64,000 bases of DNA, taken from Kangiella sp. Its GTDB lineage: Bacteria; Pseudomonadota; Gammaproteobacteria; Enterobacterales; Kangiellaceae. The translations under genes were made by a program, and so were the position numbers. Below, piece by piece: positions 17,273 to 26,784 of this stretch. The stretch spans positions 248,001 through 312,000 of the forward strand of contig JANQSG010000021.1 in NCBI GenBank assembly GCA_028284185.1, read 5' to 3'. The notes beneath the pieces were generated by a model. It did not search any database, was not told where the DNA came from, and saw only the letters and a program-made list of their open reading frames with translations. Positions within the stretch are counted from its first letter, which is position 1; every line of letters starts with the position of its first letter.

Positions 17273-18394
17273 TTAAATCATGCCATAAGGCCAGTTTTCA
17301 CGAATTACGTGTACTGGCAATCGCTTGATCACATCCATAGCAAATTCTTTGTCCTTGTCACTTAAAGAATGTAACGCATAAGCTCTTAACAAGGTTTGCA
17401 ATGCCTTACCAAACATAGGCGGATCCAGCATTTCACCCTCAAATTTAATAGCTCCGCCCAGCAAAGCATCGGCATCAATCGCCGCTTGTAAAATATTCAC
17501 ATTACGCTCAATTTGTAACGGTGATGGCGTAAAGGCCATTTTACATAAATGGATATGGAACGGATGAATCACCTGCTTGCCAGTTAAACCCATCTGCGCT
17601 TCGACTAAGGCATGTTGATGTACCACATGAGACTCGTGTTCACCATGCAAATCCAACCAACGGCGCACCTCGTGTGGTTCAATACAGGTTTCTGGCATTG
17701 GCGTTTTGTTAATTAAGACTTCTACTCCACCAATCACACCTTTACCGGCAATACGCGCTTCCATCAGTAACATTCTCAAGTAAGTTTTTAACTCATCAAT
17801 CCAACCTTCCGGCGTGAGATGAATTGCCATGGCTTTGGAAAAATCATGGATCCCGAATACCACGTGACGTACCGTTGAATACTGCATCAACTCAGGAGCA
17901 AGCTTTAGCGAGCGCGGATGTTCGATAATAGGCTGGATCTCAATAGTGGAATCAACCCCTACAAGCCAGGCTGATAAATCTCGAATTTCTGCAGCACCAT
18001 AGACTTCGCCAGCTTTTGCCAAGATAATGGCATCAATAAAGGGGTACATGTCACGGATTAGTTTTAAATCCTCTTCATACTCATCAGTTCGAAAAGGATT
18101 AATCCTTAAAGCAACTTGAAATTTACGATCTTCAAATAATGGTAATTCTTGGCGTAATAGCTCACGACTTAAGGTCTTTTGTCGACAACCGTCTTCCAAA
18201 TCGAATAACAAGGTGTGAGCAGTTGTATTATGCGCATATTTACGCATTCTGACTGAAGCCTGTTCCATACTTTCATAAACACCTTCAGCCGGCGAATATT
18301 TGACTGGAGGGTAGTAAAGCTGGATCCCAGGCCAGTAGCCACCAAGCACTACTTGTTCATCGACCTTTTCCAAAAAAGAATGTTCTTGCATCAT
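17273..18394 (-). CDS. CitE/HpcH-type lyase, larger second paralogue
   Basis: A roughly 373-aa TIM-barrel protein of the HpcH/HpaI aldolase/citrate lyase superfamily, first gene of the minus-strand catabolic set. It keeps FDLEDGCR near residue 63, the Mg-ligand segments IIEHPRS and FGIHDFS, and has a long C-terminal extension absent from the 299-aa paralogue. I place the start at the tandem ATG pair 18394/18391. The longer open frame to 18490 would translate the perfect palindrome at 18438-18464, which looks like an operator, and its first residues do not resemble the family. A GGA lies 9 bases upstream. Confidence 0.78.
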   Translation of the reverse strand: MMQEHSFLEKVDEQVVLGGYWPGIQLYYPPVKYSPAEGVYESMEQASVRMRKYAHNTTAHTLLFDLEDGCRQKTLSRELLRQELPLFEDRKFQVALRINPFRTDEYEEDLKLIRDMYPFIDAIILAKAGEVYGAAEIRDLSAWLVGVDSTIEIQPIIEHPRSLKLAPELMQYSTVRHVVFGIHDFSKAMAIHLTPEGWIDELKTYLRMLLMEARIAGKGVIGGVEVLINKTPMPETCIEPHEVRRWLDLHGEHESHVVHQHALVEAQMGLTGKQVIHPFHIHLCKMAFTPSPLQIERNVNILQAAIDADALLGGAIKFEGEMLDPPMFGKALQTLLRAYALHSLSDKDKEFAMDVIKRLPVHVIRENWPYGMI

Positions 18395-18412
18395 CTTGAC
18401 TAATCCGACCAG

Positions 18413-18442
18413 TTGGTTACTATAAATATGCCTCATACAAAC
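18413..18442 (-). promoter_or_regulatory. Possible promoter region of the minus-strand lyase/ligase operon
   Basis: On the minus strand TTGAAA within the palindrome is followed after 17 bases by CATATT, then TATTTATAG. If this is the promoter, the inverted repeat covers the -35 element, so a repressor bound there would block it. The match is moderate. Confidence 0.35.
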
Positions 18443-18464
18443 AAACATTTCAAATGTTTGTTTG
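18438..18464. promoter_or_regulatory. Perfect palindromic operator candidate between divergent operons
   Basis: Two perfect 13-base arms, CAAACAAACATTT and AAATGTTTGTTTG, flank a single central C. The site lies between the divergent lyase operon (starting about 18394, minus) and the lyase gene starting at 18556 (plus). The CAAAC...GTTTG half-sites recall TetR-type fatty-acid/CoA regulators such as PsrA, but the spacing differs. No regulator gene is adjacent. Confidence 0.7.
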
Positions 18465-18555
18465 AATTTATTTGAAATTCTATCTCGCATAGCGAAATCC
18501 TAGTGAGAATTAGATAGAATTATTGAAGCTAACCAATTGTCTTAAGGGGATTTTT

Positions 18556-19563
18556 GTGACGACAAACCTAACCAATAAAAAAGTACACCCGAATCAAGCC
18601 TTGTTTGATGCTGAAAAGCCATTTCCGATAATCCCCTCTTGTGAGCATTTTGCCGGTAGTGAAAAACTGATTCGAAAAGCTTTGGAAATGCAGGATAAGA
18701 TTGGCCCTGTCTTTGATATCACCTGTGATTGTGAAGATGGTGCCCAAGCTGGAAAAGAAAAAGAACATGCTGAAATGGTGGCTTCGGTTTTGGCCAGTGA
18801 TGCCAATAACCATCAGATGGCCGGTGTTCGTATCCATGATTATAGTCACCCTCATTGGCAAGCCGATGTTGATATTTTAATTCCAGCCATTGGCGATAAA
18901 GTTGCTTATTTAACCCTGCCCAAATGCACCAAAGCCAAACAAATCAAGAAAATGGTGCACTACATTAAAAAAATAGCCGAGCAGAATGGTATTAAGCGTG
19001 AAATCCCGATTCATGTATTAATCGAAACTCATGGCGCTTTAAAAGATGTTTGGAAGATTGCCGAAATAGACTGGGTACAGGTGTTAGATTTCGGCATGAT
19101 GGACTTTGTTTCTGGTCATAATGGTGCCATTCCTGCTTCCTGTATGCGCAGCCCAGGTCAATTTGATCACCCATTGCTGGCTAGAGCCAAGACTGAAATG
19201 GTTGCTGCAGGATTAGCTAATGGTGTAGTGCCTTCACATAATGTGACTCTCGATCTGAAAAACCCTGAGCAAACTCAATCGGATGCACATAGAGCTCGAA
19301 CAGAGTTTGGTTTTTTAAGAATGTGGAGTATTTATCCGACACAAATTCAAGCTATTGTAGATGCCATGAAGCCGGATTATTCAGAAGTACAAGATGGCGC
19401 CAATATTCTAATCGCTGCTCAAGATAATGCCTGGGGGCCAATTCAATACGATGGCGAATTACATGATAGAGCCACCTACCGTTACTTTTGGCAACTCTTG
19501 CAAAGAGCTCACTTATCAGGGATTAAGCTGCCTGAGGAAGCAAAAAAACGATTTTTCAATTAA
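18556..19563 (+). CDS. CitE-like lyase, third paralogue (HpcH/HpaI aldolase superfamily)
   Basis: A 335-aa TIM-barrel lyase divergent from the other two. It contains CDCEDGA, ETHGAL and LDFGMMDF, corresponding to the arginine/acid and Mg-ligand blocks of malyl-CoA lyase-type enzymes, but is only distantly similar to its neighbours. The GTG at 18556 is chosen because AAGGGGA lies 5 bases upstream; the longer frame begins at a TTG (18523) without such a site. It shares the intergenic operator with the minus operon, so coordinated expression is likely. Its CoA-ester substrate is unknown. Confidence 0.82.
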   Translation: MTTNLTNKKVHPNQALFDAEKPFPIIPSCEHFAGSEKLIRKALEMQDKIGPVFDITCDCEDGAQAGKEKEHAEMVASVLASDANNHQMAGVRIHDYSHPHWQADVDILIPAIGDKVAYLTLPKCTKAKQIKKMVHYIKKIAEQNGIKREIPIHVLIETHGALKDVWKIAEIDWVQVLDFGMMDFVSGHNGAIPASCMRSPGQFDHPLLARAKTEMVAAGLANGVVPSHNVTLDLKNPEQTQSDAHRARTEFGFLRMWSIYPTQIQAIVDAMKPDYSEVQDGANILIAAQDNAWGPIQYDGELHDRATYRYFWQLLQRAHLSGIKLPEEAKKRFFN

Positions 19564-19586
19564 ACGTTTCTCAAGTTATTGAATAA

Positions 19587-19612
19587 AAAAAGCAGGCTTA
19601 TGCCTGCTTTTT
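19587..19612. terminator. Bidirectional terminator between convergent genes
   Basis: The stem AAAAAGCAGGC / GCCTGCTTTTT with a 4-base loop sits between the plus-strand lyase and the minus-strand DUF5916 gene. It has A and T runs on both sides, so it can work in both directions. Confidence 0.85.
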
Positions 19613-19624
19613 GATTTATGAATT

Positions 19625-21853
19625 CTATAGCTGAAAAGCATAACTAAACTTAGCGAAGATAGTTCTGGTATCTTCTTCTAAAGAAGTCACCACATCATCT
19701 TCAATTGCCCTATCTGAATAACCAAAATAAAACACACTTTTAGCATCTAGTTTATAGGCATAAAGTAATTGCTTAATTAAGTTTTTATCAGTGAATGAAA
19801 CGTTCAAACCTTGTAAAACTAAAGAATCCTGAGTGAATTCAGTGCTGGAATAGCGTATTAAAAAACGTATAAAACTTTTCTCATTAAATTGATAAATGAA
19901 CCGAGCATTGGCAACGCTGGAATCAAAAAACTTGCCTTGTGCTACATCAAAACTTTGCTCTTCCCACTCAAAAAAAGCATTAAAATGTCGATTAGCCTGC
20001 CAATCTATAAAAAATGAATAACCTTCAGTTTCCCCTGCCCTTGCAGAGCTTGAGAGGAAGTCAATGTCATCACTATAAGCATAAGCAACACCTAATCGGG
20101 TATTATTCCAGGGCCTAAAAGAAATATTTACCTCATAGAAATCCTGATCAAACCAACGATTATCAAAAAAGACCTCTCTACCACCAAATTCAAAATCAAG
20201 CCTGGACTGGTTACGTCCTTGCAAATTTAAAGAGGCTTCCAGCTCAGTTTCCAACTTTTGGCCGTCATATTGAACAGTGGTGTCCCAGTCACTTCTGAAT
20301 TCAATCCTAGAGAGGAAATCATCTGCATCACCATACCAACGTCGACCGGCACCAATAATGGTTTTACGGTAACCAGAGCGAGTTAAAAAACCCAAATCCG
20401 CACGGAAACCCTTATCAAAGTGATTATGCGAAGCATAGTAACTCCAATCGCGATCATTATGACTATAATTTATTCGGTATGCAGAACCTGACTGATTTTG
20501 GCCTGCATTAATCGCCAAAGGATTTTTAGTTTCTGTATGAATTAATTGATAGCGAAAGACATCCGAGTCCGTTAATTGATGCTTGCCATCAAAGCTGATC
20601 AGATCATTAGAGTAATCATCCGCACTTCTACGAGTCATAGTAACACCAAGCAGGCTGCTATCAGTTAAGTCATAAGCATAGCGAAATGCTGCCGCATCAC
20701 TTTCTGAATTTAAAGTTACTAGCGATGAGCTTTGGCTGCTGGGTACAATAATATTGGTCGTTTGATCTCTTGAGGCTAAAATACCTAATGACGCATCGCC
20801 AATTTTCCCAGTATATTTAGCCCCAAAATCCGGATCGGCAATGTTTCTACTATAAAAAATGGTCAGCATGGTATTAAAATAATCAGCACCTTCTAAAAAG
20901 AAAGGCCTTTTTTCATCAAAAAACAATGCAAACCGGGTATTAACATCGAACTGGGCAGCGTCTGCTTCCACCTGTGAAAAATCAGGATTTACTGCCACAT
21001 TTAAAACCGAACTATCATCAATCGCCCAGCGCATATCCAAACCCGCTTCTGTATCTACCGAACCTGATTGCCAATCCTGATTATTGGCGAAATCACGAGT
21101 ATCGGTTTTACTGGCAAAAAGGTATGGAATAAGCTCAATATTATTCCCTCTTTCGATATCTTTTAACCCGTCATATTGCTGATATTGACAAATAGTGCAG
21201 TTAATATCGCGATCTACCGGATTGGAGGCAAAACGGTATTTATAGTCACGCGGCATAGAGCGTACAAAATTTATCGACCACTGCTTTTCTGCTGAATCCT
21301 TAAAGCGTAAAATCTTAAATGGAATTTTTATTTCTACGCTATAACCATCAGCGGTCACTTTCCCAGCTGAAAACCAGATAGCATTCCAGGAAGAGTCTTC
21401 TCTATCCAAAACATCATCAGAAATAGAATCCTTTTGTATTCCAAGTGGATTCACGAAAAAGTTATAGCTACGGCGTTGATCATTGAAAGTATCTATTTCA
21501 ATTCCCACATGATCTTCATCACTGATATCATCGCGATCACGATAAGAAGCACGCAATAAATCCAGGCCAGGATCCTGTGCTTGAAAGCCTATATAAAGAT
21601 ATTCGCCATCCTCAAATATATAAGCCTGAGTTGTAACTTTGGCATCGATATTTTCAGCAGGTTCTGTTTCGTATAGCAATTTAACATTAAGAGCCTCTTT
21701 CCATATAGCTTCATCCAAAAGACCATCCAGTTCAACTTGTGAACTCAATTTAGGTATTGATCGGTTATCCGCCAGCTCTTTAGCGATCAACGGGCACACG
21801 AAAAATGATATGGACAAACTCAGAGCCCACACCAGAACTTTATTTTTATCCAT
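19625..21853 (-). CDS. DUF5916 outer-membrane-type protein with CBM9-like domain (copy 1)
   Basis: A 742-aa exported protein. After the signal peptide (about 1-25) comes a carbohydrate-binding family 9-like beta-sandwich (LDGLLDEAIW, about 35-225), then a DUF5916 region rich in alternating aromatic/polar strands that ends in FSYAFQL, consistent with an outer-membrane beta-barrel. Function is unknown; such proteins occur in marine polymer degraders. AAGGAG precedes the ATG. It is the most diverged of three tandem copies: it lacks several cysteine and loop features of the other two, and the gap to the next copy is only about 95 bases. Confidence 0.85.
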   Translation of the reverse strand: MDKNKVLVWALSLSISFFVCPLIAKELADNRSIPKLSSQVELDGLLDEAIWKEALNVKLLYETEPAENIDAKVTTQAYIFEDGEYLYIGFQAQDPGLDLLRASYRDRDDISDEDHVGIEIDTFNDQRRSYNFFVNPLGIQKDSISDDVLDREDSSWNAIWFSAGKVTADGYSVEIKIPFKILRFKDSAEKQWSINFVRSMPRDYKYRFASNPVDRDINCTICQYQQYDGLKDIERGNNIELIPYLFASKTDTRDFANNQDWQSGSVDTEAGLDMRWAIDDSSVLNVAVNPDFSQVEADAAQFDVNTRFALFFDEKRPFFLEGADYFNTMLTIFYSRNIADPDFGAKYTGKIGDASLGILASRDQTTNIIVPSSQSSSLVTLNSESDAAAFRYAYDLTDSSLLGVTMTRRSADDYSNDLISFDGKHQLTDSDVFRYQLIHTETKNPLAINAGQNQSGSAYRINYSHNDRDWSYYASHNHFDKGFRADLGFLTRSGYRKTIIGAGRRWYGDADDFLSRIEFRSDWDTTVQYDGQKLETELEASLNLQGRNQSRLDFEFGGREVFFDNRWFDQDFYEVNISFRPWNNTRLGVAYAYSDDIDFLSSSARAGETEGYSFFIDWQANRHFNAFFEWEEQSFDVAQGKFFDSSVANARFIYQFNEKSFIRFLIRYSSTEFTQDSLVLQGLNVSFTDKNLIKQLLYAYKLDAKSVFYFGYSDRAIEDDVVTSLEEDTRTIFAKFSYAFQL

Positions 21854-21948
21854 TTTGTACTCCTTCAGCTAATTTGCTTTATAGCAAAAAGAGTGCGTCA
21901 GGAAAAGACTTTATCGCCCAATAAAGCCTTTTAAATTATGTAGAAAAC

Positions 21949-24216
21949 CTAAAGCTGGAAAGCATAACTGAACTTACTGAAGATAGAACGGCCATTCGAT
22001 TCAAAGTTTTGCAAACTATTGTCATCATCAAACTTATCAGAATAACCTAAGAAAAATACTGTTCTTGGATTGACCTTATACGCATACAAAAGCTGGCGTC
22101 CCATACGCTTTTTATCATTCTTTGAAGTCACTAGATTCTGGTTAAAATCAACATTACTATAGCGAACCGTTAAGCGAATATATTGCTGCTTATCAAACTG
22201 ATACGTTGAATTGAGATTAGCTACGTCAGAATTAAATACATCTCCCCTATCTTGCCATAACTTGGTAATGCTATAATCCGTAGAAAAATACCAATGGCGA
22301 TTAACCTGCCAATTGGCCCAAACCTTATAATTTTTGCGCTTGGCCGGCTCAATACCACTAATAAAATCCACCGCATCACCATTTTTGTATTTAAGGCCTA
22401 ACTGCACACTGGTTACAGGCCTAAAATTAGCAGATACTTTATAAGAAAATTGGTTAAACCAACAACCCATCGGACAGTTGCCATCATTAATATCGCCATT
22501 TACCCTTTCGTTAGAATACCAGGTATCTGCAACTCCAGCTTTAAAGCTGATATAAGATTGATAAGGACCATTAATATTAATCCAGACATCGCTTTTCTCT
22601 TTAAGCTTTTGTCCGGTGTAATCATGACGCAGGTCAAAATCTCCGCCAATATGAATACGATTAAAGGTATCTCCTTCTTCACCATGCCAAGTATGGCCTA
22701 AGCCGACCACATCGCGACTAAAGCCATTTTGATTAATAAAACCCAAATCGGCCCTGAAGTTTTCATCAAAATCGTAACGGGAAGCCTGCCAGTTCCAATT
22801 ATGGCCTTTATGATTATAAGCGATCGCATAACCATTGCCGGAGCCGTATCCTTTATAATCAGGCTCGGCCCTCAAAACCTCAGGATCTTCCGAGTTGGAA
22901 TAAACCACTTGATAGCGCAATACATCTTCATCAGTAAAATAATGCTTACCATCAAGACTCAGTGCGGTATTTTTATAATCCTCGCCCACTCGATGAGTGA
23001 TCATACCGCCAATTTGTGATTTATCACCAATATCGTAAGTGTAGCGACCCGCAAAAGCATCGGACTCAAGATTATCAAAACCTTCCAAGCCGGAAGACTG
23101 CGGCCCTGGTAATAAAAAAGCGGTGCTATTATCGCTGGCGGCAAGAATACCATAGGAGTGTTTGCCAGTTTTTCCGGTATATTTAAGCCCCCAATCGGGA
23201 TTGGCAATATTACGGGTATGTAATAAATTCAGGAGACTGGTTCTAAAATAATCAGAGCCCTCTAAAAAGAACTCTCTTCTTTCTGCAAAGAAAAGTGCGA
23301 ACGTTCTATTCACATCCAGTTGAACCGCATCCGCTTCAACTTGTGAAAAGTCAGGATTGATAGTGGCATTTAACACGGAATTATCAGTCACTCCCCAACG
23401 CACATCTACACCGCCATCAAACTTAAAATCACCTTCTTGCCACTCTCTTGATACGGATAAATCCCGACTATCAGCCCGCTGCGCCGAAACATAAGGCGTT
23501 ACTTCCAGATTATTTCCCGACTCAATATTTTCAAAACCGGAAATTTTACCAATCTGGCAAACAGAGCAGCTTTTATCACGTTCTACTTTATTGTAAGCAA
23601 AACGATACCGATAACCCCTCGGGTACATACGCACAAAATCAATATTCCAGGTTTTCTGACCATTGGTATTTGGGAAACGCAGTACTTTAAAAGGAACTGC
23701 TATTTCAACCTGATAACCCTTGTTGGTAATTTTACCTTGACTGTGCCAAATAGCATTCCAGGAACGGTCTTCATTGCCAGCAATATCATCCTCTATCGAA
23801 TCCATCTGGATCCCCAAAGGATTGACAAAAAAATTGTATGCTTTACGATGATCATTAAACGTATCTATTTTAAAACCCAGTAAATCATCAGCCCAAATCG
23901 TATCTCTATCCTTGAGCGAAGCTTGAATTTTACTAGGCTCAGGATCCTCTGCAATGATACCAATTAATAAAGAATCACCATCTTCAATAATGTAAGCGGT
24001 AGTTTTTGCTCTGGCATCAATGTTTTCACCTGGCCGAGTTTCATAGCCTAGATTAACTTTTGTTGCTTGCTGCCAAAAGGGTTCATCCAACTCGCCATCA
24101 AGTTTGATTTTTTGTGAAGTTTTTGGAATGGTTAAAGACAGCTCAGTAGCTAATGACACTTGACAAGTAATACCCACCATAAGCAAGCAGCCCAGGCTTA
24201 ATGATTTGAACCACAT
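21949..24216 (-). CDS. DUF5916 outer-membrane-type protein with CBM9-like domain (copy 2)
   Basis: A 755-aa paralogue with signal peptide (about 1-23), CBM9-like domain (LDGELDEPFWQQA near 38) and predicted beta-barrel ending in the same FSYAFQL. Long stretches such as the DNSVLNATINPDFSQVEAD segment are shared with copy 3 almost residue for residue, so duplication is recent relative to copy 1. Two cysteines in CSVCQIG near 223 and a CPMGC pair near 590 may form disulfides outside the cell membrane. Its ligand is unknown. Confidence 0.85.
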   Translation of the reverse strand: MWFKSLSLGCLLMVGITCQVSLATELSLTIPKTSQKIKLDGELDEPFWQQATKVNLGYETRPGENIDARAKTTAYIIEDGDSLLIGIIAEDPEPSKIQASLKDRDTIWADDLLGFKIDTFNDHRKAYNFFVNPLGIQMDSIEDDIAGNEDRSWNAIWHSQGKITNKGYQVEIAVPFKVLRFPNTNGQKTWNIDFVRMYPRGYRYRFAYNKVERDKSCSVCQIGKISGFENIESGNNLEVTPYVSAQRADSRDLSVSREWQEGDFKFDGGVDVRWGVTDNSVLNATINPDFSQVEADAVQLDVNRTFALFFAERREFFLEGSDYFRTSLLNLLHTRNIANPDWGLKYTGKTGKHSYGILAASDNSTAFLLPGPQSSGLEGFDNLESDAFAGRYTYDIGDKSQIGGMITHRVGEDYKNTALSLDGKHYFTDEDVLRYQVVYSNSEDPEVLRAEPDYKGYGSGNGYAIAYNHKGHNWNWQASRYDFDENFRADLGFINQNGFSRDVVGLGHTWHGEEGDTFNRIHIGGDFDLRHDYTGQKLKEKSDVWININGPYQSYISFKAGVADTWYSNERVNGDINDGNCPMGCWFNQFSYKVSANFRPVTSVQLGLKYKNGDAVDFISGIEPAKRKNYKVWANWQVNRHWYFSTDYSITKLWQDRGDVFNSDVANLNSTYQFDKQQYIRLTVRYSNVDFNQNLVTSKNDKKRMGRQLLYAYKVNPRTVFFLGYSDKFDDDNSLQNFESNGRSIFSKFSYAFQL

Positions 24217-24327
24217 GACGAGAAATCCAGATAATTAGTATTATTGCTCAGTGAGACTGGATTATAACCAAAGAGTTCAATCGTTCCATCGTTTTTTACA
24301 GCTCAAATAAATAAGTTATATAAACAT

Positions 24328-26628
24328 TTAAAGCTGGAAAGCATAGCTGAATTTACTAAAGATAGAACGGCTCGTCCTTTCAAACCGATTAACGCTATCG
24401 TCTTCAAAACCGCCATCTGAATAGCCTAAGAAAAATACCGTTCTTGGGTTTATTTTATAGGCATAAAGCAACTGTCTAGCCATACGCTTGGAATCACTAT
24501 CGGTTGATATCGCCTGATTATAATCAACATCTCTATACCTAACGGTCAAGCGGATATATTGTTGCTTATCAAATTGATAAGTAGAGTTCAGATTAACGAT
24601 ATCAGCCTTAAACAAATTTCCATCATCTCTATCCAGCTTTGACTTGTTGTAGTTTATTGAGGCATACCAATAACGGTTAACCTGCCAATTACCCCAAATA
24701 CTATAATTTATTCTGTCTGCGGGTAGTAAACTAGCGAAATCAACCGCATCACCGCCATTATAATTTACACCTAACTGCAAACTGGTCATTGGTCTAAAGT
24801 TTGCTGAAACCCAGTAAAAGCTTTGATCAAATAAACAGCCTCCATCGGCTCTTAAGCAATTAGAACCATCAGCTCCGGTACTTTCGTTAGAATACCAGGC
24901 ATCTCTCACCCCAGAGCCAAAACCAATAAAGGACTGGTAAGGACCATTGATATTAACCCAAAACTCAGTTTCTTCTTCAATAGTTTGCCCTAAGTAATCT
25001 TTGGTTTGATCGACATCGCCACCAATATGGATGCGGTTAAAAGTATCACCATTTTCACCATGCCAGGTATGACCTAAACCAACCACATCACGACTAAAAC
25101 CGGTCTGATTAATAAAACCCAAATCTGCCCTAAAACCTTCATTAAAATCAAAACGAGAAGCACGCCAATTCCAGTTACGGCCATTATGGTTATAAGCAAT
25201 CGCATAGCCATTACCAGCACCAACATCATTCTCTATAATCTCAGTATCAATAACATCACCCGTGTTAGGATCAAGTATGTCTTGCTCTTCTAGACTCAAA
25301 GTATCTGAATAAACGGCTTGATAGCGCAATACGTCTTCATCAGTAAAGTAGTATTTGCCATCAATACTCACAACACTATTTTCATAATGATCACCTGCCC
25401 GGTGGGTGATCATGCCACCGATTTGTGATTTATCGCCTATATCATAAGTGTAGCGACCGGCAAAAGCATCGGACTCAAGATTATCAAATCCCTGCAAACC
25501 AGATGATTGTGGACCAGGTTCTAGAAAAGCCGTGCTGTTATCTCTGGCCGCTAAAACACCATAGGAGTGTTTGCCGGTTTTTCCGGTATATTTAAGGCCC
25601 CAATCAGGATTGGCGATATTGCGGGTATGTAATAAATTTAGGAAACTGGTTCTAAAATAGTCAGAGCCTTCCAAAAAAAACTGCCGTTTTTCCTGGAAAA
25701 ATAGAGCAAAAGTTCTATTTACATCCAGTTGAACCGCATCTGCTTCCACCTGAGAAAAATCAGGGTTTATAGTCGCGTTCAAGACGGAATTATCAGTAAC
25801 CCCCCAACGTACATCTACACCGCCATCAAACTCAAAATCACCTTTTTGCCATTCGCTAATAGTAGGTGGATCGCGTTCATCCACTCTTTGTGCTGAAACA
25901 TAAGGTGTCACTTCCAAGTTATTCCCTGACTCAATATTTTCAAAACCAGAAATTTTGCCAATCTGGCAAACAAAACAACTCTTATCACGTTCTACTTTGT
26001 TATAAGCAAAACGATAATGATAATCTCTCGGGTACATACGCACAAAATCAATACCCCAGGTTTTCTGGCCATTGGTATTTGGGAAACGCAGTACTTTAAA
26101 AGGAATTGCTATTTCAACCTGATAGCCCTTGTTGGTAATTTTTCCCTCGCTGTGCCAAATGGCATTCCAAGAGCTGTCCTCATTACCAGCAATATCATCT
26201 TCTATCGAATCCATTTGGATCCCCAAAGGATTGACAAAAAAGTTATAAGCTTTACGTTCATCATTAAAAGTATCGATCTTGAAACCAGTCAAATCATCGG
26301 CCCAAACCGTATCCCTATCCTTGAGCGAAGCCTGAATCTTATTAGGCTCAGGATCCTCTGCAATAATACCAATTAAGAGCGAGTCGCTATTTTCAATAAT
26401 ATAAGCGGTAGTTTTTACTCTGGCATCAATGTTTTCACCTGGCCGAGTTTCATAACCCAGATCAACTTTTGTCGCTTGCTGCCAAAAAGCTTCGTTCAAT
26501 TCACCATCAAGACTGATTTGTGCATCTGTTTTTGGAATGGTTAATGCTTGCTCCGCAGCAATTGCATTTTGAAAAGTTAAACCAGAAGCAACTAGAAACC
26601 CCAAACTCAATAATCTTAAAGGCATCAT
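24328..26628 (-). CDS. DUF5916 outer-membrane-type protein with CBM9-like domain (copy 3)
   Basis: A 766-aa paralogue, very close to copy 2 through the whole CBM9-like half and most of the barrel. Differences gather in surface-loop positions, including an insertion around 445-465 with acidic residues and a cysteine-containing loop near 600-615. The signal peptide covers about 1-24 and the C-terminus is again FSYAFQL. Each copy has its own 95-110 base upstream gap. The set may be transcribed separately or as a weakly coupled operon starting here. Confidence 0.85.
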   Translation of the reverse strand: MMPLRLLSLGFLVASGLTFQNAIAAEQALTIPKTDAQISLDGELNEAFWQQATKVDLGYETRPGENIDARVKTTAYIIENSDSLLIGIIAEDPEPNKIQASLKDRDTVWADDLTGFKIDTFNDERKAYNFFVNPLGIQMDSIEDDIAGNEDSSWNAIWHSEGKITNKGYQVEIAIPFKVLRFPNTNGQKTWGIDFVRMYPRDYHYRFAYNKVERDKSCFVCQIGKISGFENIESGNNLEVTPYVSAQRVDERDPPTISEWQKGDFEFDGGVDVRWGVTDNSVLNATINPDFSQVEADAVQLDVNRTFALFFQEKRQFFLEGSDYFRTSFLNLLHTRNIANPDWGLKYTGKTGKHSYGVLAARDNSTAFLEPGPQSSGLQGFDNLESDAFAGRYTYDIGDKSQIGGMITHRAGDHYENSVVSIDGKYYFTDEDVLRYQAVYSDTLSLEEQDILDPNTGDVIDTEIIENDVGAGNGYAIAYNHNGRNWNWRASRFDFNEGFRADLGFINQTGFSRDVVGLGHTWHGENGDTFNRIHIGGDVDQTKDYLGQTIEEETEFWVNINGPYQSFIGFGSGVRDAWYSNESTGADGSNCLRADGGCLFDQSFYWVSANFRPMTSLQLGVNYNGGDAVDFASLLPADRINYSIWGNWQVNRYWYASINYNKSKLDRDDGNLFKADIVNLNSTYQFDKQQYIRLTVRYRDVDYNQAISTDSDSKRMARQLLYAYKINPRTVFFLGYSDGGFEDDSVNRFERTSRSIFSKFSYAFQL

Positions 26629-26736
26629 CCCAAATCCAAGTGATTGATATTATTGATTAATAAGATGGAATTATAGAGAAAAGGGTTTAGTCAGTTTGTC
26701 ATTTTTATAACTCGACTTGTTACAAAGTATGTCAAT

Positions 26737-26764
26737 TAAAAAAGCCTGCTGATGCAGGCTTTTA
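26737..26764 (-). terminator. Terminator downstream of the GlyGly-CTERM gene
   Basis: A GCCTGC/GCAGGC stem with flanking A/T extends to AAAGCCTGC and GCAGGCTTT. On the minus strand it is followed by six T residues, about 20 bases past the stop of the gene at 26785. Confidence 0.8.
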
Positions 26765-26784
26765 TCTAATGATTGGCAAAAATA

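Noticed and set aside
18436-18490. Upstream start of the lyase gene at 18490
   Set aside because: It would translate the operator palindrome; the residues do not resemble the family and the tandem ATG downstream suits better.
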